A stretch of 64,000 bases of DNA from CALDTK01 sp965213735 (GCA_965213735.1 CBDCAB010000005.1:1302001-1366000); one strand, 5' to 3'. Counted from the stretch's first letter, positions 45,991 to 55,069 are shown. The notes: generated from the sequence alone by a model not told the origin. Numbers and translations: made by a program.

Positions 45991-46135
45991 ATGGGCCTCC
46001 GGTGGGTTTGCCTCCGGCGGGTGGGCCTGCGGCGCTTTGCCTCCGGCGGTGGGGCCTCCGGCGGTGGGGCCTTCGGCGGGTGGGCCTCCGGCGGGTGTGC
46101 CTGCGGCGCGTTGCCTGCGGCGCTTTGGCTTCGGT
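45991..46135. repeat. Degenerate G+C-rich tandem repeat of about 15 bp
   Basis: About nine imperfect copies of a unit like GGGCCTCCGGCGGGT, with variants TGCCTGCGGCGC and TTGCCTCCGGCGG. It lies in a 467-base gap (45945-46411) between a coiled-coil gene and the PD40 gene. Related words (GCCGGAGGC) also occur near 55257-55285. Plus-strand ORFs here are not credible genes. Confidence 0.75.
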
Positions 46136-46348
46136 TTGAGGGAAGCTTCTAAATATGTGGTATTTGGCGGGCCTGATCTTGTGACATTTGCGTATTATTG
46201 GTTGCCTCTGGTCGCCGGGTTGCCGGGTAAACCTATGGCTCCTTGTAAAGACGCGGCTATGCGGCTGTCAAAATGCCCTCAATGCGCGCTAAAGCACGCG
46301 CAACCAGACTTAGCTGGGTGCTGGGTGGCGGGTCCTCGGTGGCTGGCC

Positions 46349-46368
46349 TGACCACGACATTGTGGTCA
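46349..46368. promoter_or_regulatory. 20-bp interrupted palindrome, second copy
   Basis: TGACCAC and TGTGGTCA arms around a five-base centre; 16 of 20 bases match the element at 19096-19115. It lies 43 bases before the GTG start of the PD40/TPR protein. Candidate operator or repeat. Confidence 0.45.
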
Positions 46369-46411
46369 CCGCTATCTTCCAGTTTGGCGCCAAATTTGCC
46401 CCGGCCCAGAG

Positions 46412-47665
46412 GTGAAGCCCCTCATTCGCATAGCTAAGCTTATCGTCTGCGCCGTTGCCGTTTTGGGTTTTGGCGAAAGCCTGCAGGCCCAAAGCAAAGC
46501 AGTAAAAGAAGCCGAAAAACTCGCCGACCACCGCCAGTATGCCGAGGCCGTACGTACCCTCGAACTCGCCATGCTCGAAGGAGATACTTCCGAAATCTTG
46601 CTGCTCGACCTGGCCGACTACTACAAAAAAATCGGCAACCTCCGCATGGCTACCGCTCTGTGCAAACCCCTCGTGGACAAGCAACGACCGCGACCCTGGC
46701 ACCTGCTCGAAGTAGCTTCAATGCTCGTTGATCAAGGCCGGTTTACCGATGCCGAACCCTACCTCCAGCGCTTCGAAGAGATGAAGCCGGAAGATCGCCG
46801 CGTCGATATGCTCCGCGCACGCATTCAAGCCCACGTTGCCATTCGCGCACAGTATCCCGGTGCTCGACTCGATACCTTCCTCCACAACACACTGGCCGAT
46901 GAAGGCTTTCCCTTCGTCCACGATAGCCAAATTTACTGGTCGAGCGACCGCGAAGGATCTAAGCGCACAAGTGGCTGGACGGGCAGGCCGATGGTAGGCC
47001 TTTATACTGCCAGACTCGAGCCTGAGCATGGCTACACGGCTGCCGAGCGGCTCGATACGCGCTTTAACAGCGGCACCATCAATGTTGCTAGCCCCTGCCT
47101 TAGCGCAAACGGCGACACCTTGTTTTTTACAGCAAATGCAGAAGAGCCCAACCGCCACGGCGACCGCAACATGCAGCTCTACTATGCGGTGCGCAAAGGC
47201 AGTGAGTGGAAGCAGCCCACCCGCATCCCTACTCAGCCGGAAGATCCGCTGTGCCTGCACCCCTCCCTCAGCCACGATGGCCGCTACCTTTACTATGCTT
47301 CTGATGCGGCAACGTCGCGTGGCGGACTGGATTTGTACCGCATCGAGCGCCGCGGGCAGGGCGAATGGGGCGCACCAGAAAATCTCGGTCCTACTATTAA
47401 TACTGAGCGGCACGATGGCTTTCCGGTGGCAGCCTCAAACGGCAAATTATATTTCGCTTCGCAAGGTCATCCGGGTCTCGGAGGGTTCGATTTGTTTATG
47501 ACTCAAGAGCGAGCAGATGGCAGCTGGACTAGCCCCATCAACCTGGGCGAACCGGTTAATAGCGAATATGACGAGACGGCTTGGGTGGAAATTCGACGCG
47601 GGTTTAGTTTGTTGGTGAGCAAACGCACTGGAGGCGATGACGACATTTATGAGGTGAGGTGGTAG
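46412..47665 (+). CDS. Exported TPR plus PD40 (WD40-like) beta-propeller protein
   Basis: 417 residues from GTG 46412, with a signal peptide ending LQAQS. Residues about 30-140 are tetratricopeptide helices (YAEAVRTLELAMLEGDTSEI). From about 160 come PD40 blades with the S-D-G-R-Y-L-Y motif (LSHDGRYLYYASDAATSRGG, LSANGDTLFFTANAEE, AASNGKLYFASQGHPGLGG). TPR-PD40 proteins in Bacteroidota are often tied to T9SS or OmpA-like envelope complexes; this one lacks the OmpA tail. It contains an exact dispersed word inside the signal peptide. Confidence 0.75.
   Translation: MKPLIRIAKLIVCAVAVLGFGESLQAQSKAVKEAEKLADHRQYAEAVRTLELAMLEGDTSEILLLDLADYYKKIGNLRMATALCKPLVDKQRPRPWHLLEVASMLVDQGRFTDAEPYLQRFEEMKPEDRRVDMLRARIQAHVAIRAQYPGARLDTFLHNTLADEGFPFVHDSQIYWSSDREGSKRTSGWTGRPMVGLYTARLEPEHGYTAAERLDTRFNSGTINVASPCLSANGDTLFFTANAEEPNRHGDRNMQLYYAVRKGSEWKQPTRIPTQPEDPLCLHPSLSHDGRYLYYASDAATSRGGLDLYRIERRGQGEWGAPENLGPTINTERHDGFPVAASNGKLYFASQGHPGLGGFDLFMTQERADGSWTSPINLGEPVNSEYDETAWVEIRRGFSLLVSKRTGGDDDIYEVRW
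46467..46480 (+). repeat. Dispersed word GTTTTGGCGAAAGC (exact 14-mer)
   Basis: Exact forward copy in the signal-peptide region of the PD40 gene, read as Gly-Phe-Gly-Glu-Ser, a frame different from hisD and hisC. Confidence 0.82.
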
Positions 47666-47686
47666 CGGGGCGTATCTTGGCTGTAC

Positions 47687-48301
47687 ATGTCGCAGCTTGC
47701 AGCCTTTCTCGCGCGCTTTCAGGTCGATCAAACTGTGGAGGATGCAGCTTGGAATGGCCACTACACAGGCGATTTGGCGAGAGCAGCAGAGTTCCACTTT
47801 ACTCCGCTAGCCACCTGCACGACAGCCTCTAAGTGGTTGGCTGGTGTAGCCGGACCTGTAGTTGATATCGGCGCCGGAGCTGGCAAATTTCTTCTTGCTG
47901 CGGCTCTGCAATATCCCGCCACGACCTGGGTTGGCCTCGAGCGCAGAAGTTGGTTGGTGGCCGAAGGCAAGCGCTGGATAGCAGCAGGCAAGTTGGCGAA
48001 TGTGGTTTTGGCGAAAGCTGATGCAAGCCTCACCAATCTCAAGGCCTTTAATGGCGCCTATGTATTCAACCCTTTCTACGAGCACCTCGATGCTGGCAGC
48101 AACTTAGATCAAGATTGCCTTGCAGGTAGTCAATTTTATATTGATAAATGTTCGGCCTTGCGGCAAAACCTCGCACAAACCCCTGCTAAATTTCGGCTCG
48201 TCACCTACTTCTGCTACGGAGGTGAAATCCCCGGCAGCTTCGAGCAGGTTTGGGAGGATGAAGAACAGAAACTGAAGGGGTGGCTCCAAACCAAAAACTA
48301 A
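47687..48301 (+). CDS. SAM-dependent methyltransferase
   Basis: 204 residues. SAM-binding motif I is VVDIGAGAGKFLLAAA, followed by the acidic motif II strand (TWVGLERRS) and VVLAKADASLTNL for motif III. The C-terminal half (AYVFNPFYEHLD) contains an Asn-Pro-Phe-Tyr element seen in some methyltransferases. Substrate unknown. No signal peptide. It contains one exact forward copy of the dispersed word (Val-Leu-Ala-Lys-Ala). Confidence 0.8.
   Translation: MSQLAAFLARFQVDQTVEDAAWNGHYTGDLARAAEFHFTPLATCTTASKWLAGVAGPVVDIGAGAGKFLLAAALQYPATTWVGLERRSWLVAEGKRWIAAGKLANVVLAKADASLTNLKAFNGAYVFNPFYEHLDAGSNLDQDCLAGSQFYIDKCSALRQNLAQTPAKFRLVTYFCYGGEIPGSFEQVWEDEEQKLKGWLQTKN
48005..48019 (+). repeat. Dispersed word GTTTTGGCGAAAGCT (exact 15-mer)
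   Basis: Exact forward copy inside the methyltransferase gene. Confidence 0.85.
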
Positions 48302-48406
48302 ATTCTCGAAAAGCAGCATCTTAGCGGCAAGGTGACGAAATCTTCCCCATCTCATACTCGCTGCGGACCGATTTCTCCCATCTTTGAAGCCCGAATTCCC
48401 ACCATT

Positions 48407-51400
48407 ATGTTTAAGTACCTCTTCTTACTGCTCACGACTCTCTGCCTAGCGAGTTCCACTTGGCTAGCTGGACAGCAAGTGCAGCCTGTATCCCACAGCG
48501 TACAAACCTCTTTTGCCGAGCATGTGGGGCGGGTGGCGAACGTCAGTCAGCTTGCGCCAAAACCGAGCACCACACCAGAGAAAAAGCAAGCCCTGCGGCA
48601 GCAAAAAGCAGCTCCTAAAAACTTCATTGGTCGCGGCCTCCAGCCGGTGCTTCGGCCTGAATTAGCCTACCACGGTCGGGATGTGGTGGCCCAATCTGCG
48701 GAGCTGAGTCATGTCGTGACACCAGATGTCAATATCGATGGCCTCACTTCAGGTACTAGCCCGAATGACCCGACAGGAGATATCGGCCTGAATTATTATG
48801 TACAAGCCGTTAATGTTACCGATATAGGCGTTTTTACAAAAACGGGAACGCTAGTACAGTCATTTGCTGCCAACGTCTTGTGGGCGCCGCTTGGATTTTC
48901 ATCTGCAGGCGATCCGATCGTTTTATTCGATCAGTTTGAGGAGCGGTGGCTAATTACGGAGTTTCCAGACCCGAATCAGTTACTTGTGGCTGTCTCCGAA
49001 ACAAGTGACCCGCTTGGTGCATATAATGTCTACAATTTCTCGACGCCTGATTTCCCTGATTATCCCAAGTATGCGGTGTGGGATGATGTTTACACTGTTA
49101 CCACCAATGAAGGCGGTCCGGATGCTTTACATGCTTATATTCTCGATAAAGCGGCTTTGATCAATGGATCGGCAACGGCTCAAATACAACGAATTGAATT
49201 GACAGGCAACGTCAATTCCGAGGCAGGCTTCTTGGTGCTTACGCCCGTAGATCTTTCTGGTGATCAGTTATCTGGCACTCCTCCTATGTTTATGCGGCTC
49301 AATGATGCGACGTGGGGCGATGCACCCAGTGATGCTATTGAGATGTACGCCATTGACGTAGATTTTAATAATCCTACCAACACTCAGGTTACCAATCAGC
49401 GGATATTTGTCTCCGATTATGATTCGAATCCCTGCTCGGTGAACTTTGGCGGACAGTTTCCGTGTATTCCGCAGCCGAATGGACAAAGTTTAGACGGGAT
49501 TCCCGAGGTTATTATGAACCAGAGTCACTACCGTAAATTCGCCAATCATGAATCGATAGTCCTGAATTTTATTACTGATGTCGATGGCAACAACCTCTCA
49601 GGAATACGCTGGATAGAGCTTCGCCGTAGTAGCCCTACTGCCAACTGGACGGTCTATCAGGAAGGTACTTTCACACAGCCCGACGGCCTCGATCGCTTCT
49701 TAGGGAGTATGGCCATGGATGCATCGGGAAACATCGCTTTGGCCTATAACGTGGCCAGCGAGAACGAATTTGTGGGTCTGCGGTTGACAGGTCGCTTTGC
49801 AAATGATCCACTGGGGCAAATGACCATGCAAGAAATTGTGCTTGCACAGGGGCAGTCGGTAAATAACTCCTTCACGCGCATGGGCGACTATTCCCACATG
49901 ACGATCGATCCTACTGATGGACGTACGTTTTGGAATACAGCCGAATACGCAGCGGCCAATAATCAAATCAATACCAAGATTACAGCCATCACATTTGAGC
50001 GGCTTGCAGTTGATCTCGCAGTGTCAGAGCTGATTGCGCCTGTTTCTTCAAATAACTTGGGAGGCAATGAAATCGTCAGTGTACGGCTGAGTAATGCCGG
50101 CCTCTCGGAGATTACGAGTTTTAGCGTAAGCTATAAAGCTGGAAATGCGGCGATAGTAACCGAACAAGTAAATGCAGCTATTCCGAGTGGAGAAAGCTAT
50201 ACTCACGACTTTGCCACACGAGTGAATCTCGCAAATCTTGGCTCAACCAGCTTTACTGTTTCAGCTTCTTTGACGGGCGATCTAAATTTGAACAATAACT
50301 CGCTGACCAAGGTGGTGAGTCACCTAGCTGCCAATGATATTGCCCTCAGTGGCGTGGCTCCAAGCGCAGCTACCTGTAGCAATGGATTCGACCTCACCTT
50401 TGATGCAACTAACCGCGGCACCGACGTAATCAACAGTTTTGATCTAGCTATCGATGTCGATGGTATTACTACGCTCGTCAGTTGGAGTACAACTATTCAA
50501 CCTGGAGAGACGGTAAGACTTTCGCAGGAAATTCTCGGCCTGCAATCAGGTGCAAACACGGTCATAGTCACTGCAAGCAATGTCAACGGTGCGCCCGATC
50601 CGGTCGTGGCTGACAATTCAATTTCGACCACTATAAATTTTGATGCTGCTAGTGAGGCTTATACGCTGGCTCTTACTTTAGATGAATATCCTGAAGAAAC
50701 TGCCTGGACGCTAACGGATGAGAATGGGGTCGTCATTGCGACGAGCCAACCGTACAACCAGGAGTCAATTACCGTCTACGAGGAGTTTTGTCTCGCCAGA
50801 GATGTCTGCTATACTTTCAGGATTACAGATTCAGCTGCTGATGGCTTGTGCTGCGGCTATGGCATTGGTAATTTCAGTATACTCGATGCCAATGGCACAG
50901 CTATTATCACAAATGATGGTCGCTTCACTTCATCGGCAACCGAACAGTTTTGTGTTGGCACGGGCTGCAACCTAATAGCTACAGTTACTACATCACCCAC
51001 CAGCGAGCCAGGGGCAGCAGATGGTGCAATTATGGTAACTGCAAGTGGAGGTGTAGCTCCATATACGTACAGCATCAACGGCAGCACTTCTCCGCAGGTG
51101 TCCAACGTGTTTGACGGACTAACTAGCGGGATGTACACAGTGCTGGTAACCGATGCGACTGGCACCTGCTCTACCTCGGTGAGCACGACTGTAGTTGCCT
51201 GTGCTCTAGCTCTAAATATCACCTCCACCAACCCGAGTACCGCAAGCGCCAACGATGGCAGCATCACGATAGCTGCTGCAGGCTCGAACGGAGCGGTGAG
51301 CTACAGTATCAATGCGGGCACGTCCACCCAGTCGTCGGGCACGTTTTCCAATCTGGCTAACGGCACCTACAACATCATGGTCACCGACGCTTTAGGCTGT

Positions 51401-51715
51401 ACACGCACCGCAACTGTGGTACTCGATAATACCGTGAGCACGCGCGCACCTGAACTGGTAGGAGATATCAAGCTGTACCCCAATCCAACAGCTGGCGTAT
51501 TTCGCATCGACGTTACAGGCCTTCAGCTAACCGACCGCACCTTGCCGCTGAGTGTCTACGACGCAACAGGCAAGTTACTCTACGGTGCCAAGTTGACCTG
51601 GTATGATGGCAACTACACCGGTTCGCTTTCGCTGTATGCGTTTCCGGTCGGCCACTATTTTGTGCGCTTTGATCATCCCAAGTTCCGTAAATTAGTGCGG
51701 GTAGCAAGGAATTGA
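48407..51715 (+). CDS. Large T9SS-secreted surface protein with SprB and CARDB-like repeats
   Basis: 1102 residues from the ATG at 48407, with a signal peptide ending LAGQQ. The first 500 residues form a beta-propeller-like part. Then come CARDB-like beta domains (residues about 550-750: LAVSELIAPVSSNNLGG, ALSGVAPSAATCSNGFDL), a domain with DSAADGLCCGYGIGNFSILD, and two SprB-type repeats (DGAIMVTASGGVAPYTYSIN and DGSITIAAAGSNGAVSYSIN). The last 80 residues are a T9SS type A sorting domain (KLYPNPTAGVFRIDV, then GHYFVRFDHPK). It is exported and probably cell-surface anchored or released, perhaps adhesive. Confidence 0.9.
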   Translation: MFKYLFLLLTTLCLASSTWLAGQQVQPVSHSVQTSFAEHVGRVANVSQLAPKPSTTPEKKQALRQQKAAPKNFIGRGLQPVLRPELAYHGRDVVAQSAELSHVVTPDVNIDGLTSGTSPNDPTGDIGLNYYVQAVNVTDIGVFTKTGTLVQSFAANVLWAPLGFSSAGDPIVLFDQFEERWLITEFPDPNQLLVAVSETSDPLGAYNVYNFSTPDFPDYPKYAVWDDVYTVTTNEGGPDALHAYILDKAALINGSATAQIQRIELTGNVNSEAGFLVLTPVDLSGDQLSGTPPMFMRLNDATWGDAPSDAIEMYAIDVDFNNPTNTQVTNQRIFVSDYDSNPCSVNFGGQFPCIPQPNGQSLDGIPEVIMNQSHYRKFANHESIVLNFITDVDGNNLSGIRWIELRRSSPTANWTVYQEGTFTQPDGLDRFLGSMAMDASGNIALAYNVASENEFVGLRLTGRFANDPLGQMTMQEIVLAQGQSVNNSFTRMGDYSHMTIDPTDGRTFWNTAEYAAANNQINTKITAITFERLAVDLAVSELIAPVSSNNLGGNEIVSVRLSNAGLSEITSFSVSYKAGNAAIVTEQVNAAIPSGESYTHDFATRVNLANLGSTSFTVSASLTGDLNLNNNSLTKVVSHLAANDIALSGVAPSAATCSNGFDLTFDATNRGTDVINSFDLAIDVDGITTLVSWSTTIQPGETVRLSQEILGLQSGANTVIVTASNVNGAPDPVVADNSISTTINFDAASEAYTLALTLDEYPEETAWTLTDENGVVIATSQPYNQESITVYEEFCLARDVCYTFRITDSAADGLCCGYGIGNFSILDANGTAIITNDGRFTSSATEQFCVGTGCNLIATVTTSPTSEPGAADGAIMVTASGGVAPYTYSINGSTSPQVSNVFDGLTSGMYTVLVTDATGTCSTSVSTTVVACALALNITSTNPSTASANDGSITIAAAGSNGAVSYSINAGTSTQSSGTFSNLANGTYNIMVTDALGCTRTATVVLDNTVSTRAPELVGDIKLYPNPTAGVFRIDVTGLQLTDRTLPLSVYDATGKLLYGAKLTWYDGNYTGSLSLYAFPVGHYFVRFDHPKFRKLVRVARN
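48549..48563 (-). repeat. Dispersed word, one mismatch
   Basis: Reads AGCTTGCGCCAAAAC, the same variant as at 45849. It lies in the 5' part of the T9SS substrate gene (Leu-Ala-Pro-Lys frame). Confidence 0.6.
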
Positions 51716-51732
51716 TCGTTACCCACAGCTCT

Positions 51733-52098
51733 ATGTTGGCAGCAACAGATCTCGAGGAAAAATTCGGACAAATCAAGGAATATTGGCGCCCCTACATCAT
51801 CGGAGAATTAAACGGTCAGCAGGTAAAGCTGGCTAAAGGATTAGGCTCGCTGCCGATGCACCGCCATGCGCAGGAGGCAGAGTTGTTTTTAGTGCATAAG
51901 GGTGTGCTACGCCTGGTATTTGATGGTGGAAACTATGTAGATATTAAGCAAGGGCAATTATATATCGTTCCTGCTGGAGTTGATCATCAGCCAGTAGCCG
52001 AGCATGAAGTAGAGTTGATTCTTTTTGAGCCTGCTACTACCGCCCATACGGGCAATATCGAAGTGGAGCAAACCCAGCACACGCTGACATGGCTTTGA
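51733..52098 (+). CDS. Cupin-domain protein
   Basis: 121 residues from the ATG at 51733; a TTG at 51712 overlapping the upstream stop is the alternative. A single cupin_2 barrel with the metal-site motif PMHRHAQEAELFLV (two His and a Glu) and VPAGVDHQPVAE for the second His. It could be a small isomerase, dioxygenase or sensor. It overlaps the PorP/SprF gene by 10 bases. Confidence 0.82.
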   Translation: MLAATDLEEKFGQIKEYWRPYIIGELNGQQVKLAKGLGSLPMHRHAQEAELFLVHKGVLRLVFDGGNYVDIKQGQLYIVPAGVDHQPVAEHEVELILFEPATTAHTGNIEVEQTQHTLTWL

Positions 52099-52976
52099 TC
52101 CGCCGGATCGGCTTGTTACTACTTGTTGTGGTAGGGATATGCGATCTGTATGGGCAGTTCGATTTTCAATTTACTCAGTTTTTTGATGACATCACGCACC
52201 TCAATCCTGGATTTACTGGAAGTGAGGATGGGCCTACAGTGCAAGGCTTCTTGAGGCGCTCGGCGGTCGACAACGGAAGTGCTGTCGTGCAGTATCAAGG
52301 AATTCGATTTCGAGGTCAGAGTGCCAACCAGCGAGTAGGGCTCGGACTAGCAACGAGTAATTTTAGCATTGGTGGCTTTAAAGCTGTCTCTGCCAAATTT
52401 GCATATGCTTATCATATACCGCTTTCTGATGAGTGGCGGATTGCAATTGGTGTCGAACCCAAGTTTTATCAATTTACTCTTGAATTTGCTGATCCTACTG
52501 CTGGCCCTCCTCTTAACTATTTTCGTGGCAATGCGGGTGCGGGAGTATTTGCTTACCACAAGCACTGGTATGTTGGCATAGCTGTACCTGATGTACTCGA
52601 AATGAATCTAGTTGAAATAACTGGTTTGGAAAGTGATCGCTCTCTTGGCACATTTGTTTACCTCAACGCGGGTGCCACACTATCCCTTGCCTCGGGCCGA
52701 ACGCTGCGACCCAACCTACAGTACTTATTGGCCAGCGATGAGCAAATTAGTTATGGAGCGAGTTTGCTAGTTGATATTACACCTGCTTTTGCCTGCGGTC
52801 TTGGCCACCGCCGCTCGGATGTGGCGCAAGGCTTGCGGGTACAGTCGATGGATTTTGTGGCGCAGCTCAAGTTTAAAGAACGCTTCAAGATTGGCTTTGC
52901 CTTGGATACACCGATTGGCTCTCTCCAATCAGCTGGTGGCGGCGGCTTCGAGTTGCAAGGCCAGTATTCGTGGTGA
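52089..52976 (+). CDS. PorP/SprF-family T9SS-associated outer-membrane protein
   Basis: 295 residues with a signal peptide ending LYGQ. The start FDFQFTQFFDDITHLNPGFTG is the diagnostic N-terminus of PorP/SprF proteins, followed by a beta-barrel-like body (RVGLGLATSNFSIGGFKAV, YGASLLVDITPAFACGLGHR). PorP/SprF proteins sit in the outer membrane and, where studied, anchor or help export T9SS substrates including SprB-like adhesins. Its closeness to the SprB-repeat protein suggests a matched pair. Confidence 0.88.
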   Translation: MALIRRIGLLLLVVVGICDLYGQFDFQFTQFFDDITHLNPGFTGSEDGPTVQGFLRRSAVDNGSAVVQYQGIRFRGQSANQRVGLGLATSNFSIGGFKAVSAKFAYAYHIPLSDEWRIAIGVEPKFYQFTLEFADPTAGPPLNYFRGNAGAGVFAYHKHWYVGIAVPDVLEMNLVEITGLESDRSLGTFVYLNAGATLSLASGRTLRPNLQYLLASDEQISYGASLLVDITPAFACGLGHRRSDVAQGLRVQSMDFVAQLKFKERFKIGFALDTPIGSLQSAGGGGFELQGQYSW

Positions 52977-53006
52977 GTTAGAGGTTACGACTATATTTGT
53001 AGTTAT

Positions 53007-53903
53007 ATGGAACTAACGCTTCTTCGTCTAGTGGGAGTTGGGCTGATGCTCCTCATGACTAACCTGCTAGCTGCTCAGGTGGTAAGGGCTACGCATGAGA
53101 TAAGTCGCTGGAGCGGTGCAGCCTATCGTCCTGATGATCGTACGCGCATGATTGGCTGGAATGATGCTGCCCTCAATGGCACTTTCGTGGCAGAAGTGAT
53201 GCTCGATAGTGCGCACGTACCGGAGCAAAATTCGCACGAGTTGTTCGGTCCAACACTTCTGCAATATGTATACGGTATGCAATTGTACTCAACCATCACC
53301 ATCAAGCAGGAGGGCTGCTATGAATTGAGTCTTAATTCTGATGATGGTTCGCGGCTATGGCTAGATGAGCAGCAGGTACTCGATAATGATGGCAAGCATA
53401 AGATGCGCTTACGCAAAACCCAACTCGTCCTCGAACAGCGGGCTTATCCGGCTCGGCTCTGGTACTACAACGGGTATGCAGATGCTGCTGGCCTTATCCT
53501 GGATATTAAGCGGCTGGGGGATCGCAGCCTATGCGAATCGTCGAAGGCGCCGCCTCCACCTGAGCCGTTGGTGCTCGAAGGCTCGGCCTTGTTCGACACA
53601 GGAGAGTCTGCGCTGTCCGAGCGAGCTACATCAGTCATCTCAGCACTGTGTGAGCAGCTTGCGGCGGCCCGCTTTACGCGTATCACCATCTCTGGGCATA
53701 CAGATAATGTGGGTCGCTCTGGCTCGAATTTACTACTGTCTAAGCGGCGAGCAGGCAGTGTACTTACTCAGTTGCGGCAGTGTCTCGATCTTAGTCAGGT
53801 GAGCATTGAGGTACAGGGTTTTGGGGATTATCAGCCAGTGGCAAGTAATGATACTGAGTCAGGTCGAGCCCAAAACCGGAGGGTGGAAATTCTTGTAGAG
53901 TAA
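53007..53903 (+). CDS. PA14-like plus OmpA-domain outer-membrane protein
   Basis: 298 residues with a signal peptide ending LLAAQ. The middle part is a PA14-like sugar-binding beta domain (TITIKQEGCYELSLNSDDGS, LWLDEQQVLDNDG). The C-terminal 110 residues are an OmpA-type peptidoglycan-binding domain (ALFDTGESALSERATSVIS, ITISGHTDNVGRSGSNLLLS, GRAQNRRVEILVE). It probably ties the outer membrane to peptidoglycan. It follows the PorP/SprF gene by 30 bases, so an operon is likely. Confidence 0.85.
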   Translation: MELTLLRLVGVGLMLLMTNLLAAQVVRATHEISRWSGAAYRPDDRTRMIGWNDAALNGTFVAEVMLDSAHVPEQNSHELFGPTLLQYVYGMQLYSTITIKQEGCYELSLNSDDGSRLWLDEQQVLDNDGKHKMRLRKTQLVLEQRAYPARLWYYNGYADAAGLILDIKRLGDRSLCESSKAPPPPEPLVLEGSALFDTGESALSERATSVISALCEQLAAARFTRITISGHTDNVGRSGSNLLLSKRRAGSVLTQLRQCLDLSQVSIEVQGFGDYQPVASNDTESGRAQNRRVEILVE

Positions 53904-53938
53904 TTCCTACTTTCGCTTTTGCCTTAACGAGCCTCAAC

Positions 53939-55069
53939 ATGCAAACCAACCTAGCAGCCATTTCTGAAGCTGCCGTCGATCAAGATACCTTTCCGATCAA
54001 CGGCACCGACCACCTCGAGTTTTATGTCGGCAACGCCAAACAAGCCGCCGTTTACTACCAAGCCACCTTTGGCTACAAGCTCATAGCCTATCGCGGACCT
54101 GAGACTGGCTCGCGCGACACAGTCAGCTATGTTCTCGAACAGGATAAGATTCGCCTCGTGCTCACAGGTGCTGTCAGAGCTGATCATGCTGTCGCAAAAC
54201 ACGTCGCTAAGCATGGCGACGGTGTAAAAGTACTGGCCTTGTGGGTGGAAGATTGCGCAGACGCCTATCAAAAGGCCATCGCGCGGGGAGCAGAATCCGC
54301 TTTCGGACCCGAAGTGCACCGCGATGAGTTTGGCAGTGTCACGATGGCGGCCATAAAAACTTATGGTGAGACTATCCACACCCTCGTCGAGCGCAAAAAC
54401 TACCGCGGCGTTTTCTTGCCTGGTTTTGCTGAAAAGCAAAGCGACTTTCCGACTGATCCTGTCGGTCTAAAATACGTCGATCACTGCGTGGGCAACGTCG
54501 AGCTAGGCGACATGAACAGGTGGGTAGATTTTTACCGCGATGTCCTTGGCTTTCAGTTGCTGGTCACCTTCGATGATCAAGATATCTCCACCGAGTACAC
54601 AGCCCTGATGAGCAAGGTGGTGAGCAACGGCAACGGTCGCATCAAGTTCCCTATTAATGAGCCGGCCGCTGGCAAAAAGAAATCACAAATCGAAGAATAC
54701 CTCGACTTTTATCAAGGGGCTGGAGTGCAGCACATTGCCGTGGCTACTGATGATATTCTCACCACTGTCGATAAGTTGCGCAAGCGTGGAGTAGACTTTC
54801 TGCGTGTGCCCGATGTCTACTACGACGACCTCATTGAGCGGGTAGGCCACATCGATGAAGATCTCACTGAGCTCAAGCGGCTCAATATTCTCGTTGATCG
54901 CGATGATGAAGGTTATCTCTTACAAATCTTTACGAAGCCCGTTCAGGATCGTCCGACCGTGTTCTACGAAATCATTCAGCGACGTGGCGCCAAGAGCTTC
55001 GGCAAGGGCAACTTTAAAGCACTCTTCGAAGCCATCGAGCGGGAGCAGGCGCTGCGGGGTACCTTGTAA
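53939..55069 (+). CDS. hppD: 4-hydroxyphenylpyruvate dioxygenase
   Basis: 376 residues with two vicinal-oxygen-chelate halves. Iron ligands are His in VDHCVGNV and VQHIAVATDD and Glu in FYEIIQRRG, the family pattern. It turns 4-hydroxyphenylpyruvate into homogentisate in tyrosine breakdown. Homogentisate dioxygenase is not adjacent. The start at 53939 gives MQTNLAAISEAA and the first VOC strand GTDHLEFYVGNAKQAAVYYQ. Confidence 0.94.
   Translation: MQTNLAAISEAAVDQDTFPINGTDHLEFYVGNAKQAAVYYQATFGYKLIAYRGPETGSRDTVSYVLEQDKIRLVLTGAVRADHAVAKHVAKHGDGVKVLALWVEDCADAYQKAIARGAESAFGPEVHRDEFGSVTMAAIKTYGETIHTLVERKNYRGVFLPGFAEKQSDFPTDPVGLKYVDHCVGNVELGDMNRWVDFYRDVLGFQLLVTFDDQDISTEYTALMSKVVSNGNGRIKFPINEPAAGKKKSQIEEYLDFYQGAGVQHIAVATDDILTTVDKLRKRGVDFLRVPDVYYDDLIERVGHIDEDLTELKRLNILVDRDDEGYLLQIFTKPVQDRPTVFYEIIQRRGAKSFGKGNFKALFEAIEREQALRGTL

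Noticed and set aside
49420..49440. tRNA-like GATTCGAATCC
   Set aside because: It lies inside the T9SS substrate gene and no cloverleaf can be formed around it.
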